Positions 47,996 to 60,400 of a DNA stretch of 64,000 bases are shown here, piece after piece. The DNA is taken from NCBI GenBank assembly GCA_001643675.2, contig LSRY02000004.1:1659501-1723500 (forward strand), given 5' to 3'. Positions within the stretch are counted from its first letter, which is position 1; every line of letters begins with the position of its first letter. The DNA is from Monocercomonoides exilis. Lineage: Eukaryota > Preaxostyla > Oxymonadida > Polymastigidae. A program made the translations under genes and the position numbers. Under the pieces are notes generated by a model that was given only the letters and a program-made list of their open reading frames with translations, had not been told where the DNA came from and searched no databases.

Positions 47996-48294
47996 CGACA
48001 ATGAAATTCAAAACTCTTTTAAGAATCATTAATTTGGAAATTTTAAAAAAATTGGATAACATTTTATTTCAAATATTTTTTTAGCTCTATTTTATTTTTT
48101 GAATGACTAAAATGAATAATAAAACACGAAAATTCAAAAATATTTTTTTATTGACGAATCGACAGATCTTTTCGACCTGATCATGTCTAGATCAGTCTGT
48201 CTGTTGAGATCAGTCGGTTTGTCGAGATCATTTGAAAAACGAGTGAAATGACTAAAAATGACTTTATTGAAGAATTGCCGTATGAATTGCAAAG

Positions 48295-51217
48295 ATGCAT
48301 GTAAGCAAAAAAATATTGTTTGTTAATCTCATTTTACCCCAGCATGTATAATTATTTATTTTTTAATATGATTCATCTTTGCAGCTTGAAGCGTTTGAAA
48401 GAAAAGTTGAGGAATTAAAGAATAATGAATGCACTTTCGTGGAATTAATAAGAACAAATATTTCAAGCAGTGGAAATAGTATGTTTCTTATTAAATATCA
48501 CTCAGACTAATTTGCATTTTTCTGCTTGAAATCTAGTCCACAAGTACCCAAACAATACTGGAGAAGAAATTGGGAAAATTAACGTTGAAACATGCGATGG
48601 AAAGCTTTGGTTGGCATATACTCCTGTCAAGACAGATGGATCTCTTAAAAAAGATGGACATATTTATTACTTGTGTCCACACTGCAAACAAGGAATCAAT
48701 TGTGCCATCTTTGGACGAAAAGGATGCGATGAAGTTGTGAATCATCGATGCGCATTGACAACTGCATCAACGATTTTGCCATATTTCAAGTTTCATCCAT
48801 CTTCAAGATTATCTGAAGCGTCAGCAAAGAAAATTGTTCCAACTCATTTTCAAGTTGATTCGTTGGCTGAGCAATATTTTCATTTAATTGGTCATTGCAA
48901 CATTGCTTTTCTTTCTGCTTACTCCAATGAATTCAATAAATTTATATCTTCATTAATAATTGTATCTCAACATAATCCATCTCTTTCACCTACAACCATA
49001 TTTCCAACTCTCACATATAGAAAGCTGACAGCACTTATTCAAGAAGAAAGAAAGAAAAGAATTTCTGAACGAAAAGCTAAAATATTCAATTCAATGGTTG
49101 CCGTAATGATGAACGGAGAGATAGTTGCTGGAAAAAAATACACTGTCATTTCAATTGTTCCTTTGCAGACAAAGTCATCTCCATTTTTCTGGAAAATTGA
49201 TAAGGCATGTTTCACAACCACTGATTATTTCTATCCGGCTAATGATATTATTGGAGAAGTTTCGAATTTGAAAGGAGAAGTGCGCTGTTTTTGCACGGAC
49301 GGCTTGCTTCCACAAAAACTCGCAATTCAAAGCTTTGCAGATCATTCGAAGTTGTGCTCAGTCGAAGAAATACCGAAGAAAATTTCATTGATATTTGTTT
49401 ACTGCCGTAACCACTTAATCAATTTAATTGTCACACGCCTTTTTAAGGATTATTCATTTTTCGTTCAATTAAAGGAAGAAATTACATCATTATCAAAGTT
49501 TACAAGAAAATCATCAACAAAGAACACATTTTTACCGAAATGCCCCTCTTTCATAGAAACGAGGTGGCTTTGTCTTTTCGAAATATGTTGTTTCGTAACA
49601 AAAAATTTTCACAATACGTCATTTACAGATTTTTTATCCAAAGAAAAAATTGATGATGTGATCCGATGTGAATTATCACTTGCACCACTGAAACAACTGC
49701 AGTTGTTATTTGAAATAGTTGAAACAAAACTTGGCGATGTGTTTCCCAATGTTCTGAAATCCATTGTGCAATACATGTGGTTGCAAGATCTTGAGGAATT
49801 TTCTTCCCCCGATTGGCAATATGGAGTTTGCTTTATTGTAATCCAACTGTTCAATTCATTTTTAGGGAAAGAACGAGGAGATCAAATCGCTTTGGCTCAT
49901 TCCCTAACTCCGATTGGTACACTTGACAATAGAAACGGTTTGTTTTCAAAGTCTTATTCAACAGAACTTATGACATTGAAAGAAAAATACAGGCTATTCA
50001 AATGTTCATCTGCATTTTCAAAGGATTCAGATCAAACTCAAATTCAAAGGATGCGTTGCGACACTTCTATTCAATCCACAAAAGATATTATGCAAAGTAA
50101 CTCTGTCTTTCTTTGTCCTTCTAAAGCAATTCCAAATACTGTGTTTACAAAGAATCAACAGAAAAAGTTACGAACACTTTCTCATGTAATGGAAGATAAG
50201 AACAGCTAAAATGGATTTTTAAGACAAACAATATGCGCTTTTTTTTTCGAAGAGTGAAAAAACGAATTTTCCAACAAATTTTCCTCACCAAATATTCTCT
50301 TCTCCGTTATCGGTTGAGACTTTTTATTCTGCTCTCCAACTTATAAGCCCAGAAAAAGATAAAATAGCAGAAGCAATTACCGAAACACAAGTTCAACTTC
50401 AGCCGCTTCCAAAAGATTTGCACTCCGTATCATCGACTTCACCAATCTATACATCAAACAACAGTTTGCTGCATTTATTAACTCTTTTGACAGATAATTC
50501 ACTTATTGAAAAAGAAGCAATTTCAAATGAAGATGAAAACCTCTATGAAATTTATTTAGACGAAGCAGGCATTATTCAAGCAGAAAATAATGCAGCTGAT
50601 GATGAATTCGAGGTTCTTTCTCCTTTTTGTGTAGGAAGTGAGCAAGAGTCATCATTTAACGATACAAAAAAAAACATACACAACTTGAAGATCATGACAT
50701 GCAATCAAATTCAGCTGAAAAAAAGGAAGACACATGCTCAGATAATGTTGAAAGCACTTCAGAAGATGACAAAGACGTTGAAGAACTTGGCGCAAATGAA
50801 TATTCAGTCATTGATAGAACAATATCAGCAGAACAAATCAAGAAATCTCTATTCAAAATCCAACAAACTATCAGTATGGATTGGTTTCTCAGATTAAAGT
50901 CAGCATTCAATGATTATCTTTCTAAAATTTCATGTCTGAAGGCTTCTTGCCATATTGATAGCATCTACGCTCCCTTTTCTTCAATTTTCCTGGACAACTC
51001 TCTGTATGTGGAACATCATAATTCTCAAGTTTTCTATTCTGAAATCAGCAAACAAGGAATTACTCCCATAATTTTTGCCAACATTTGTTATTCGTTGACG
51101 ATGTTTCCGTGCAGCGAAGCATCTTGCGAGAGAATTTTCTCTCGCTTGAGACGAATTATTGGAGACAGAAGGTACTCACTTACACCAGAAACACTTAATG
51201 TATTGCTTCTTTTATAA
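48295..51217 (+). pseudogene. hAT-family transposase, frameshifted
   Basis: Exons 48385-48478 and 48537 onward are joined by a 58-nt GT-AG intron; a minimal first exon ending at 48300 is uncertain. The long frame holds an N-terminal region with CPHCKQGINC and later H/C residues (possible BED-like zinc finger), an RNase-H-like core (CFCTDGLLPQK, FVYCRNHLINLIV, SFIETRWLCLFEICC) and ends with TAA at 50207-50209. Homologous sequence goes on in another frame from about 50300 (SALQLISPEKDKIAEA). After a run of nine A near 50670 it shifts to a third frame, which ends in the hAT C-terminal dimerisation block (FPCSEASCERIFSRLRRIIG). At least two frame shifts near homopolymers make it inactive. Terminal repeats and an 8-bp duplication could not be located. 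Confidence 0.8.
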
Positions 51218-51815
51218 ATGAATCTTTTTGAAGATTAAATGATTTGAAATGAAAAGCAATCTTTTGACTTTTCAGTGATGAGTTCTGAGAAATGTGTGAA
51301 ACCTGATAATAATGCCTTCAAAATATTGCAGTTTTCTGAACAATGTTTGGTATTGCTTATTTCCTAAATGTTTTTCTATTGACTTTTTATATTTAACATC
51401 AATTTAAGCATAAAGCAATAAAAAAGAAGACAAATGAGTTAAAAAAAGAAGACATGCTTAATTATTTCATTGAATTGTCTGAAGACTGTGAATGAATACT
51501 TGAAAATATGCATATTTAAAAAAATAAAATAATCTTCTTAGCTTTCAGTTGCTATTCATCCAAATCGATGCGTTCAACAATGTTCGTGGAACTTTCGTTT
51601 CGAATTCGAACGTTTTTCATTCTTCTGAATGACGAGTGATTTTTAAAGCTGATAATAATTGCTTTTAACCATGTATTTTCTGAAATATTGAATTTTTTCA
51701 TTTCACCAATCAAATGAATGTTTATATGCAATAAATAACACTTTTGTTCATTCAGTTTTGTTAATTTTGTGTATTTATCTTCGCAGTATGTTCCAATTGT
51801 TTATTGACGTATGTA

Positions 51816-52073
51816 TGGGTGATTATTTATGAAATCATATTTCTTCCATCAAATTTTTCGGTTTAAGAATTCACTTCAAGTGCTGATAAATGAGCACAAA
51901 AAAGAAATAATTCCATACAAAAATAACTTTTTCATGAATATTATCTGAAGCATTGTCATTTTAAACAATTGCATTGCATCTAACTCTTTAATGAATAATT
52001 CCTCTCATAAGAAATTGAACATTTGAAAAATCGACACTCCGAAAAAAGTTATGATTTCAAAAATAATCACCCA
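51816..52073. mobile_element. MITE, TGGGTGATT family (copy B)
   Basis: A 258-bp element with TGGGTGATTATTTATGAAAT at the left and its near-perfect inverted match at the right (TGATTTCAAAAATAATCACC plus CA), flanked by TA on both sides. The middle differs greatly from copy A while the ends match, as in older MITE copies. Orientation is the same as copy A. Confidence 0.82.
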
Positions 52074-52369
52074 TATATATATGCAATTATTATTTTCAAT
52101 GTGTAAGAACAATTGAATAAGAATTAATGTCAGAATGCATGAGAAAAAAATAATAAGAACATTTCTAAGTTCGAAAGAAAGATATGAAAATATGTCTTTT
52201 GTTCGATTATTCTCACCAAATAAGATAATTCACCAGGAGTTGTCATGTTGTCGGAAAAGGTTTGCTGTTATTGATACAAATTAATAATAAATAACTATGA
52301 AAATAATAAAGAAAGAAAATAAAAAACAATTTTTTGATAATTGTTGAAAATGACATAACTCTTTTAACA

Positions 52370-53430
52370 TTATTCGTTATTTTGAAATATCAGTTCCATC
52401 TGTAATCTCGCAATCATCCCAAGAAACGACTCATAAGTTACTACCTTCTTTGGATATTTCCCTCTCTTATCTCCATCAACCCGTTCATCATACTCTCCAA
52501 ACGGGATCTGGAGCTTCAGGCACACCCACAGCATCATCCCGATCCAGAATGCCACCGACTCCTTTGTTGCCCCCATCTTCTTGTTCATCAACATTTCTGG
52601 CGCTTTCTACCTCAAACACTCTTTTTTGAAGCTATCTTCTTCCTCAAATGCAGATGAGGGCAGAGAGTCTCTATCGTTTCTGCAATCATCATCATCATCG
52701 CATGCAGATGTGACAACAGTTGAAGAAGAGATGGAAGAAGAGTCGGAATCTGATGAACAGTCAGAGTGCAAAGCGATGCAAATTACCATGTGCTCTGAGA
52801 AGAGTACAATATGGGGACTTAAGTTTAACAAAGAGGATAGTTCATCTTCCTCATCCTCAAATGAATGAAGAGCTCCATTGGACACCCAAAACAGGATTTG
52901 GGAAGCAGTTATCATTCTTTCTTCCAGCGTTCCTATCGTCATCTCCTTTATATTATTCCTCCCATGAAGCAGCATGAACAGTGAATTTTTCAGATCCACA
53001 ATCAATTTTTTATGATGCGAAGAACAAGCTATTGAATCAACTAAGTTAGACATGGAAGAAGAAGTTGGACACAGATCCTCCACAAGAACAAATGTTGTAT
53101 CTGTGTCTGTTGTTGAAGTGGATAAGATAGAAGGTGAGGGAGTTTGTTTCCTTGTCTCTTCCTCCTCTTCCTTTTCTAAAGCCCAATCAGGAATCTTATC
53201 TGAATCTTTCCCCAGAACGTATTCTGTCGATCCGCTCTCACTCAACGAATGTTTTTATGTCTCTGAATGAATAACATTTTTCTCACATATTCTATGCGAT
53301 CTATTCATTTTTTTTTTTCCTTTCTACATTGTTCTCCTTTCTCTTTTGAAACTTTTCCAGCATCATCTCCATCGATACCAGCTCATCCAGCTTTGGATCT
53401 ACTCTTTTGATCCAAAACTCATTCATTTTT
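52370..53430 (-). pseudogene. Truncated paralogue of the receptor cytoplasmic tail
   Basis: The minus-strand reading matches the tail of the receptor ending at 45914: SESGSTEYVLGKDSDKIPDW, TRKQTPSPSILSTST, LHGRNNIKEMTIGTLEER, LSPHIVLFSEHMVICIALHS and, in a second frame, SVAFWIGMMLWVCLKLQIPF. The shift occurs near 52600, where the APE-motif region is missing. Further upstream (53430-53250) only scattered juxtamembrane similarity remains. There is no ectodomain or membrane segment. It is therefore a dead 3' fragment, inverted relative to the parent and 7 kb away. Confidence 0.82.
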
Positions 53431-54901
53431 TCACCCGATATTCATACAAAGGCATTTTTTCAACAAACAGTTAACAAATAAAAATTTTAAAGTACGTACG
53501 ACATAGTCAATACAATATTTTTTTTAACACTTTCCCAAATCAACATATATATCTTCTTGTTTATATTTTTCATGAACAAGCTTTATTAAAATTTCTGTCG
53601 TTTACAAAGAACGAAAAATTAACAATCAATTTACTTTTCAAACCATTTTATTAAAAATACTTATTCTGGAATATCAGAAATTTGAAAAAGGAGTCAGCAA
53701 CTGAAAGCTACACTGATTTTTTGAAAAATATTTCTATTGTTTGCAAATAAATATAATAACAAGAATTAAGTTAGACTAAATCCATGAAATAATTTAAAAA
53801 ATAATTAACAATAAAGAATATATCTGGAAATAACGAAACAATTCTAAGAAAATCAGAAACAAAACTTAAAACTGCGATCTTTTTTCGTGAAAAACTTTTG
53901 CGATTTTTTATCTTAAAGTTTGAAGATTCATTATATCAAAGCAACCAATTTCAAAATTAATTTGATTGCGTTTGTTCTGTTTAACTGATGATAATTACAA
54001 TTATGCATAATAATGAAGATAAAATAAAAATAATATCTTATTTGAAAAATTTAACGATAATATAAACACAAAGACGATTTATGATCAAGATTGCAAATAA
54101 ACAAAGTACATACAGTTTGTTCACCGAAAAACAGAGTGCAAACAAAGCCTGACAGAGTTATTCCAGGAAAAACATTTTGATCTATCCCTCAATTCAATTT
54201 GACATCATAACAATCAAAATAATGGTGAAAAAAATATTGAACTATTTTTTTGAATATGTCTAAATTTTTTTGAAAAGTTCCTTTTGTTTAATTTTCAAAC
54301 AGAATAAAAATTTCATTTTTCGATTAAATTTCTGTTCCCTCTCACCAAATTTTGCTGTCATGAAAACACAATCTTGACAATGTTAATATTTCCTAGCTGG
54401 TGAATTTTGGTGAGTGGGAACAGAAATTTAATCGAAATATGAAATTCTAATTTTATTTGTAAATTAAACAAAAGGAACTTTTCAAAAAAATTTTGACATA
54501 TAAAGAATTAATAATTTTCAATTATTTATTTCTGAAAAAAAGTATTTAATCAAAAAACAATCTATTCTTTTTAATTAGAAGTTTGTCGACATTCCTTTGC
54601 AAATTCGACCGACTCAATTCACAAAAAATTTAATTGTCGCAAAGGATTAATAAAAACATTCAATTAAAGAAATGATCAAAAAAATAAAAATAACTTTAGT
54701 CTGTTCATTCAACAAACTCAAAGAAAGTTCTATTAATATACAAAAAATTCAAATAAAACAATGAGTATTAATAAAATAGAAAATGAATATAAAAATTTTA
54801 AACATTCTTTTTAAAGATTTTTCTAACTCCTTTTATTCAAGATAAATGATAATAAATACATGAATGTGGTTAAGATCAGTTATTAACCGTTTTATATCTA
54901 G
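53431..54901. other. AT-rich intergenic spacer with a hairpin MITE
   Basis: Very AT-rich. Apart from the hairpin element at 54257-54498, I see nothing coding or RNA-like. Confidence 0.6.
54257..54498. mobile_element. Hairpin MITE sharing TIRs with the nested 5.1 kb element
   Basis: Nearly the whole 242 bp folds on itself. The left arm begins TGTCTAAATTTTTTTGAAAA and continues GTTCCTTTTGTTTA; the right arm is its inverse complement with few mismatches. The arms extend about 90 bp each, through the ATTTAATCGAAA and GGTGAGTGGGAACAG blocks, around a short loop. TA flanks both sides. The 21 bp from TAAATTTTTTTGAAAAGTTC onward match the right TIR of the element at 33694-38792. Confidence 0.85.
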
Positions 54902-55350
54902 ATGGACTATATACAACAACACAACTTGTATCAACTCATTGAAGTTTTAACAGCTTCACTTTTCTATCATCAACCAGAAGATCCAAGAGGATTTTTAATT
55001 GACCAATTGGAATCAATATTAAGATTGAAACAAACTGGAAGTCAGGAAGGAGAGATTCCAAATCTTTTTTCACCAGAGGACATTGATACATTATTTGATA
55101 TGTTTTCAAAGAAAATGGATACAATTACAGCAGCACAAGCAAACACCGGTTTGCATATTTTCTTTTTCATTTAAAAAAATCAAAATTTATTGTTAAATTT
55201 CATTTTAATCCGAATAAAACATATTATTTCAACATTGCAGCATTACAGGCAATAGGAATTTATGCGGATGATCCAATTGGAAAAGCACTTTTAACAAGGG
55301 AAGAGTTTAATGATTTGATGTTTGCAATTAATATTTATAGATTTTCTTAA
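54902..55350 (+). CDS. EFCAB10: EFCAB10-like small protein
   Basis: Two exons, 54902-55148 and 55241-55350, with a GTTTGC donor and TTGCAG acceptor in phase 1, giving 118 residues and TAA. The N-terminal YIQQHNLYQLIEVLTASLFY, followed by QPEDPRGFLIDQLESI, is the RIIa/DPY-30-like helix-loop-helix that opens EFCAB10. The C-terminal half (DIDTLFDMFSKKMDTITAAQ, then ALQAIGI) follows the EF-hand helix pattern, but the loop lacks a clear set of acidic calcium ligands. Animal EFCAB10 is about 130 residues and is linked to axonemes; DPY-30-like modules dock onto amphipathic helices. A flagellar role is inference. The gene stands alone between transposon relics. Confidence 0.75.
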
Positions 55351-56496
55351 CAATTTCGAAACATTTAGTAATACGCGTATCAAGAATCGAAACGATTCAC
55401 TATTTTCATGAGTTATTATCCACTTCGAACAACAAAAATACTTTTATTTCATAAGTGTTAATTTACAAACTATTGTTACATAAGAAATACACAAAATAAT
55501 AAAGTATTCAATACTAGTTAAAACCGAAAGGAGATAAAAATTCAGTTATTCGGATTATTAAAGAAATTCAAGCTTTACAAATATTTATTCATTTTTACAA
55601 AATATTTTGAAATGAAAAATAAATTTTTGTAAAGTCTGACTTCATTCATGCTTCCTAACCAAAGAAAATTGTATTTTGTCATATATAGATATATACGTTT
55701 AATCGAATCAACATTAAACACCCTGTTTTAAGTAGAAAATATGAACAAAAATTCAAAAATAGTTTTTCCATTTCCCCTAAAAAATTTCCAAATGACAACA
55801 TCAGAATGAAGATTGTAATCATAATCTTCGAAACCGAGAAACTTTTAAGTTATTATTTTATGCAGCAACCAGAGGAAATGTCAACAGTGCATTGAAATAA
55901 AAAATATAATTAAATGATTTTGCTTTTTGGATCACATGATAACACTGTTTTTCATGTAAAGAATATTAATTATTGAGTGATAGAAATTTCTTTATTCGTA
56001 TTCATTTCAAAGAGTTTTGCGCTTGCTATTTATTAAGAGCTCATTTTATATTCCTCCAAACAAATTATAAATATCTGAGATGAGAAGCCGAATGGCGAGG
56101 AAATGATCTGAACATCTACCAATTATCAGAGAGAATAATATGAATAAGGATTGTAATATCTTTCTTTCTCTCTCTCTTTTTTGAATAAGTGAAAACCATA
56201 TGATGTGAAGGATTAATAACATTAAGTTGGATGAATGAGAAAAGAAAAAGAACACTGAATAGATTACAGTTGGACAACATTTTTAAAAATAATGAAGGGG
56301 AATTTATTGGAGTGTTTTTGAAAAGAAAGTTGTTGCTAATGTTGAGAGTTGAATATTTATAGTGAAAAGAGATAACCAAGATAGAATCAATGAACAACAT
56401 TAAAATTGAATAATATCATCACAACACCTTTTAGTTTGCCTGCTTCTTTGCTGTGCTCAATTAATTTTGGAATAAGGAAAATCAGTCGTTGTTTAG
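55351..56496. other. AT-rich spacer
   Basis: No coding or RNA gene is recognised. An exon of the small coiled-coil frame downstream could hide in the last 150 bp. Confidence 0.5.
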
Positions 56497-56649
56497 GTGA
56501 AACTACAGAAGATTTCTTTGAAACTACAGGATTTGAAAGCTTCAATCATGAAGTGTACAAAGAAGATGGAAATGATTATGAAAATGCGGCTGGGAGAGAT
56601 ACAGGATATTCTGGAGAAGACAGAAGCACAGATAAATTGCATTGAATAG
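56497..56649 (+). CDS. Possible terminal exon of a small coiled-coil protein
   Basis: After a TTGTTTAG acceptor, 50 codons read VKLQKISLKLQDLKASIMKC and continue as a Met/Lys/Glu-rich helix (MRLGEIQDILEKTEAQINCI) to TAG. The heptad-like spacing and lack of low-complexity bias suggest real coding sequence. The other frames through the region have no such character. No start exon could be fixed upstream, so this may be the 3' end of a short gene or a relic. Confidence 0.35.
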   Translation: MKLQKISLKLQDLKASIMKCTKKMEMIMKMRLGEIQDILEKTEAQINCIE

Positions 56650-57055
56650 ATCTTCATCAAAAAAGTAAAGACTTTGTAAACTTTGAGGAAAAGTGCAACA
56701 GGAGCTGATTGTTGCAGGAAAAGTGAAGGTGATTCATTTTATGGATCACAAAATAACAATTCTATTCAACTTTTGCTTCTTCATCACAATTATTTTTATA
56801 TCGGTTGATTTATGTGAATATAAAATCTTTTTGTATTCCATCAAAAATAATTCCGATGTTCATTTATTCGTAATGGATCACATACATTTGTTTAATGCTA
56901 TCAAATTGTTTCATAAAAGAAAAACTTTTTATATGTTTAAATTAATAATGAAATAATTTGATCACTTTCACAAAGACACTAATAAAGGTTTTTGGATAAA
57001 AAACTATTGAAATGACATAAATCATAAAACGATAAAACATAAACCGCTTTTTCAA
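56650..57055. other. Spacer upstream of the tRNA
   Basis: AT-rich sequence with one short hydrophobic open frame that shows no family features. No feature called. Confidence 0.5.
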
Positions 57056-57139
57056 GCAAGGATGGCCGAGCGGTCTAAGGCGGTGGATTTAAGCTCCCCT
57101 ATCCGTATGGATGCGTGGGTTCGAACCCCACTCCTTGCA
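57056..57139 (+). tRNA. tRNA-Leu (anticodon TAA)
   Basis: The acceptor stem GCAAGGA pairs with TCCTTGC; discriminator A. The D arm is GCC-GAGCGGTCTAA-GGC (A box TGGCCGAGCGG). The anticodon loop TTTAAGC gives TAA. The long variable arm (ATCC-GTAT-GGAT) marks a type II tRNA. The T arm is GTGGG-TTCGAAC-CCCAC (B box GGTTCGAAC). There is no intron. The anticodon stem GTGGA/TCCCC has one T-C mismatch at the second pair. Confidence 0.95.
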
Positions 57140-57140
57140 A

Positions 57141-57145
57141 TTTTT
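57141..57145 (+). terminator. RNA polymerase III T-run terminator
   Basis: TTTTT follows the tRNA 3' end by one base, the usual Pol III stop. Confidence 0.7.
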
Positions 57146-57476
57146 GGTTTTTGAAAAGAAAATACATAAACATATTATTATTTTTTTTTACTAAAAATCT
57201 CGAAAAAAGATTAAAACAAAAATTAATATTACGAAATAAAGAATCTGTTTATTTGTAAATTTATTCACCTTTGTTGCATGTTTCGATTCATTTCGCCTTC
57301 TTGTTTTGAGGATGATGATTGAAATTTTAATTTTCTTTGTTTATATTTTTCGATTTTGTTGATCGAAATTGTGATTTATTGTTTGAATGAATTATTGTGA
57401 ATTTTCATTTTCAAATTGAATTGTTCTTGATTTTATGCTTTTTAACCTTTCAATGCCTGCATTTTAACATCAATTC
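57146..57476. other. Spacer between tRNA and ARM-repeat gene
   Basis: T-rich sequence on the 3' side of the minus-strand ARM-repeat gene. No feature seen. Confidence 0.5.
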
Positions 57477-60400
57477 TTAACTTTCTTGAAGATTTTCTTC
57501 TTCTTCGTCTTCGTCCTCATCTTCTTCTTCAAATTCTTCACAGCTGCTGTTATAGTCAAATTCATCCATTCTATCAGTTTGTATTCTCGCATTTTCGGAG
57601 CTAAACTCTTCCAATTCCAAAACAACCTTCATATAATTCTTAAAAAGAATATTAGCACATTTTTTCCAATCTATTTCCTCTGAAACAGTTAGAATTCCGA
57701 TCAGCTCCCTTCTTTCGGTTGTTTCTATCAAGTCAAAGCATGCAGTATTTTCAATGCAAATATCTTCTGCTGTTGGACTTGCCAGATAGCGAGGCGAAAT
57801 ATCATCTGGATCGTCTTCGTCGTCATCATCATCGTTGATTTCTTCATCGTATCCACTCAAAGAATTCTGGGGATAACTTGAAAGGATTTCACCAGCTCCA
57901 TTGTCTTTACTGGTATATGCGCTGTATCCAATCATCTTCTTCGATTCGTGTGGAGGTTGAGTATATTGGCTTATTCGCATTGACCTTTCCACAATATCCA
58001 TCTCGTTCATCCGCATCAGCTTAGCTTCTCTTTTCTGCTGTTTCTGGAGCAGCATTGCTCTTTTCTCTTCCCACATCTCCTGAACATACTCTTCTGCCTG
58101 CTGGTACCCCCTCTTTACGCATCGCAAGACCACACGCAGCAGTTTTGAGACTGCAACGACTGAAACGCGCCTAAGTGTTGGAGATTTTGGGGAATGGAAT
58201 TCTATTTCACTCTCAATTGACAGCAAAAACTCCATCACCACAGCTACAACATGGTGCGTGTTAAGTGCATCAACACAGCTGTCTCCTCCACTCGATAAGG
58301 AATCCAACGCAAATGCTGCTTCGTCAAGAATCTTTCCGTTGATGAATGCTTCATCGAATGGACATGCAAGCTTCGTGAGGATTTTTATTTTGTCGTCGTT
58401 TGTTTTTGAAGATTTTCCATATAAAACTCCATTGCATGGCAAAGCATTTCGTACTATAACTTCAGATCCATCTTCATCTTCTTCAATTTCCTCGCTCTCC
58501 TCGCTCTCTTCACTTTGCTCACTTTCATTTTCATCATCATCATCATCATCTTCTTCTTCTTCTTCATCGCCATCATCATCTTCCATCTTATTCTCTTCTC
58601 CTTTTTCCTTTCTTCTTCCTTTAGACCTCTTCTTTTTTTTGGAGCTTTCCTTCTTTTTCCTTCCTTTCTGGTGGATGATGTACTGTGTGCCCTTCGGATC
58701 GTTCAGGAAGAGCCTGCACAAAATGTAGATCAAACCTCCTGTGCAGAATGCGCTGGCATACGAATTTTGAGTCCGGCTGATGTTTCCGACTGTGCCGAGC
58801 GCATCGACAGCAATGTCTTCGTGGAGGGAGCATATCATGCTGAACAGGAGAGTGACTATGTCTGATTGCATCAGCATCTGAGAATTTTTTTTTTTTTGGA
58901 GAAGGGATTTTTAAATATTAGGAACATGAAAAAGAAAAAGAAAAAATTAAATAAAAAATCCTTTTTAAGAATGATAATAATAATAAAATACAAAAAAAAT
59001 CAAACAAATATTATTGACTTCATTCAATTTTCCGATTCATACCTCACAGCCTGAAATGGTTGGATGAGTCATATACGAAATAGAGAAGAACAGTTGGGCA
59101 GCTGCTTTGGCAATTAAAACATTTGGAAAATCAATAACTCTTTGGATTATCAGCTGCAATGGTGTAACACTTATTGGCAGTGAATACGTCTCAATCACAG
59201 GCAAAGCATCCATATCAGTTGAAGTGAATGGGTCAGGAAAAGAAGGAGCAGGAGAAGGTGTATGATTGTGGTGATCAATAACAGTAGGAGAACGCGAAAG
59301 ACTGGAAGGAATAGCAGATGAAGTGTCAATTGTTGCTGCTGTGCTTGTTGGATGAAGTGCAGAGGCATTTGTGGAAGTGGCCAATGAAATGGAAGAAGGC
59401 TGTGCTGCCTGCTGAAATGGATTTGCAGACGAAGATTGAGAACACAAGGGAGAAGAAGAAGAAGAGAAGGAAATGGTGGAATGCGAAGGTGAAGTGCTTT
59501 GAGGCTGCGTTGAAGTGCTTTGAGAGAAATACAGCGGAAGTGCGATTTTTTTCCTCACGTTTGCTTTGCGGAAGTGGTCGATTTGGGTGAGGTGTGTTTG
59601 CGTCAGCCAAGGCAGCGCTTTCCCGTCGTCAGAAGCAACGTTGTCTATAAACTTGATGGTGTCCAGCAGAGCAAACTTGTCCAGTTCGGAGTCGAGCAGG
59701 AAGAGAGAGGCAACAGGCAGCACACGAAGCAGCTGCTGTGCTGAGCGCTCGATGGTGCAGAAGGCGCTCTCCGAGTTCAGCGCCCGCTGCAGCACATCTA
59801 CTCTTTTCTCTGTCTCTGTGAGTGTCTTTGCTGCCTCGCATGAAGTGAGTGATGCTGCGAGCGATTGCGGTTGAATGGACAACGGATAGCGCGGGCGGTC
59901 CTGAAGAATGAGGCTGATGTTTGAGAGAAAGAACAGACACTCGTCGAATGTGTGCTGAGATAAAGGAGGAGCAGATGAGGGAGCATAGAACAATGTCGTT
60001 GTGGAGGAAGGAGCACTGGTAGAAGAAGCTTGAGACAATGCAGGATTAGTTGCAGAAGAAATGTCGCCAGTTTTGCTTGAGGTGAAAGATGCATATGAAT
60101 CGAGATCAGACACAACACATACAACAGGCATTGAGTAACTTGAAAGAATTCGAATGATATCATTTTGAACTTCCATTTCTGTTAGATACAATTGTGATTC
60201 TATGGATTCTCCAGCGGCACATGCCAAAAAATGTATAGCCTACAATAATATTTTCCGATTGTTAAAGATGAGTTTTAAAGAAATCAAATGATTTATTTTT
60301 ATTGTTATAGCTTGTCAATATTATTTATCAATCAAACATTTCCTAAAATGTCTTCATTACATGATCTTTGGATTTGTCTTGCAGCAAAATTTGTTACTGG

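Larger units (their letters stand above)
45915..48294. other. Gene-poor AT-rich spacer
   Basis: The 3' flank of the receptor gene, then 2.3 kb without convincing coding sequence. Short open frames near 46109, 46780, 47080 and 47786 lack domains and codon character. It contains a MITE (47376-47631) and two short palindromes near 47.95 kb. Confidence 0.6.

Noticed and set aside
59318-59944. Plus-strand frames opposite the ARM-repeat gene
   Set aside because: Antisense shadows; the minus-strand six-exon model totals an exact codon number and has ARM motifs.
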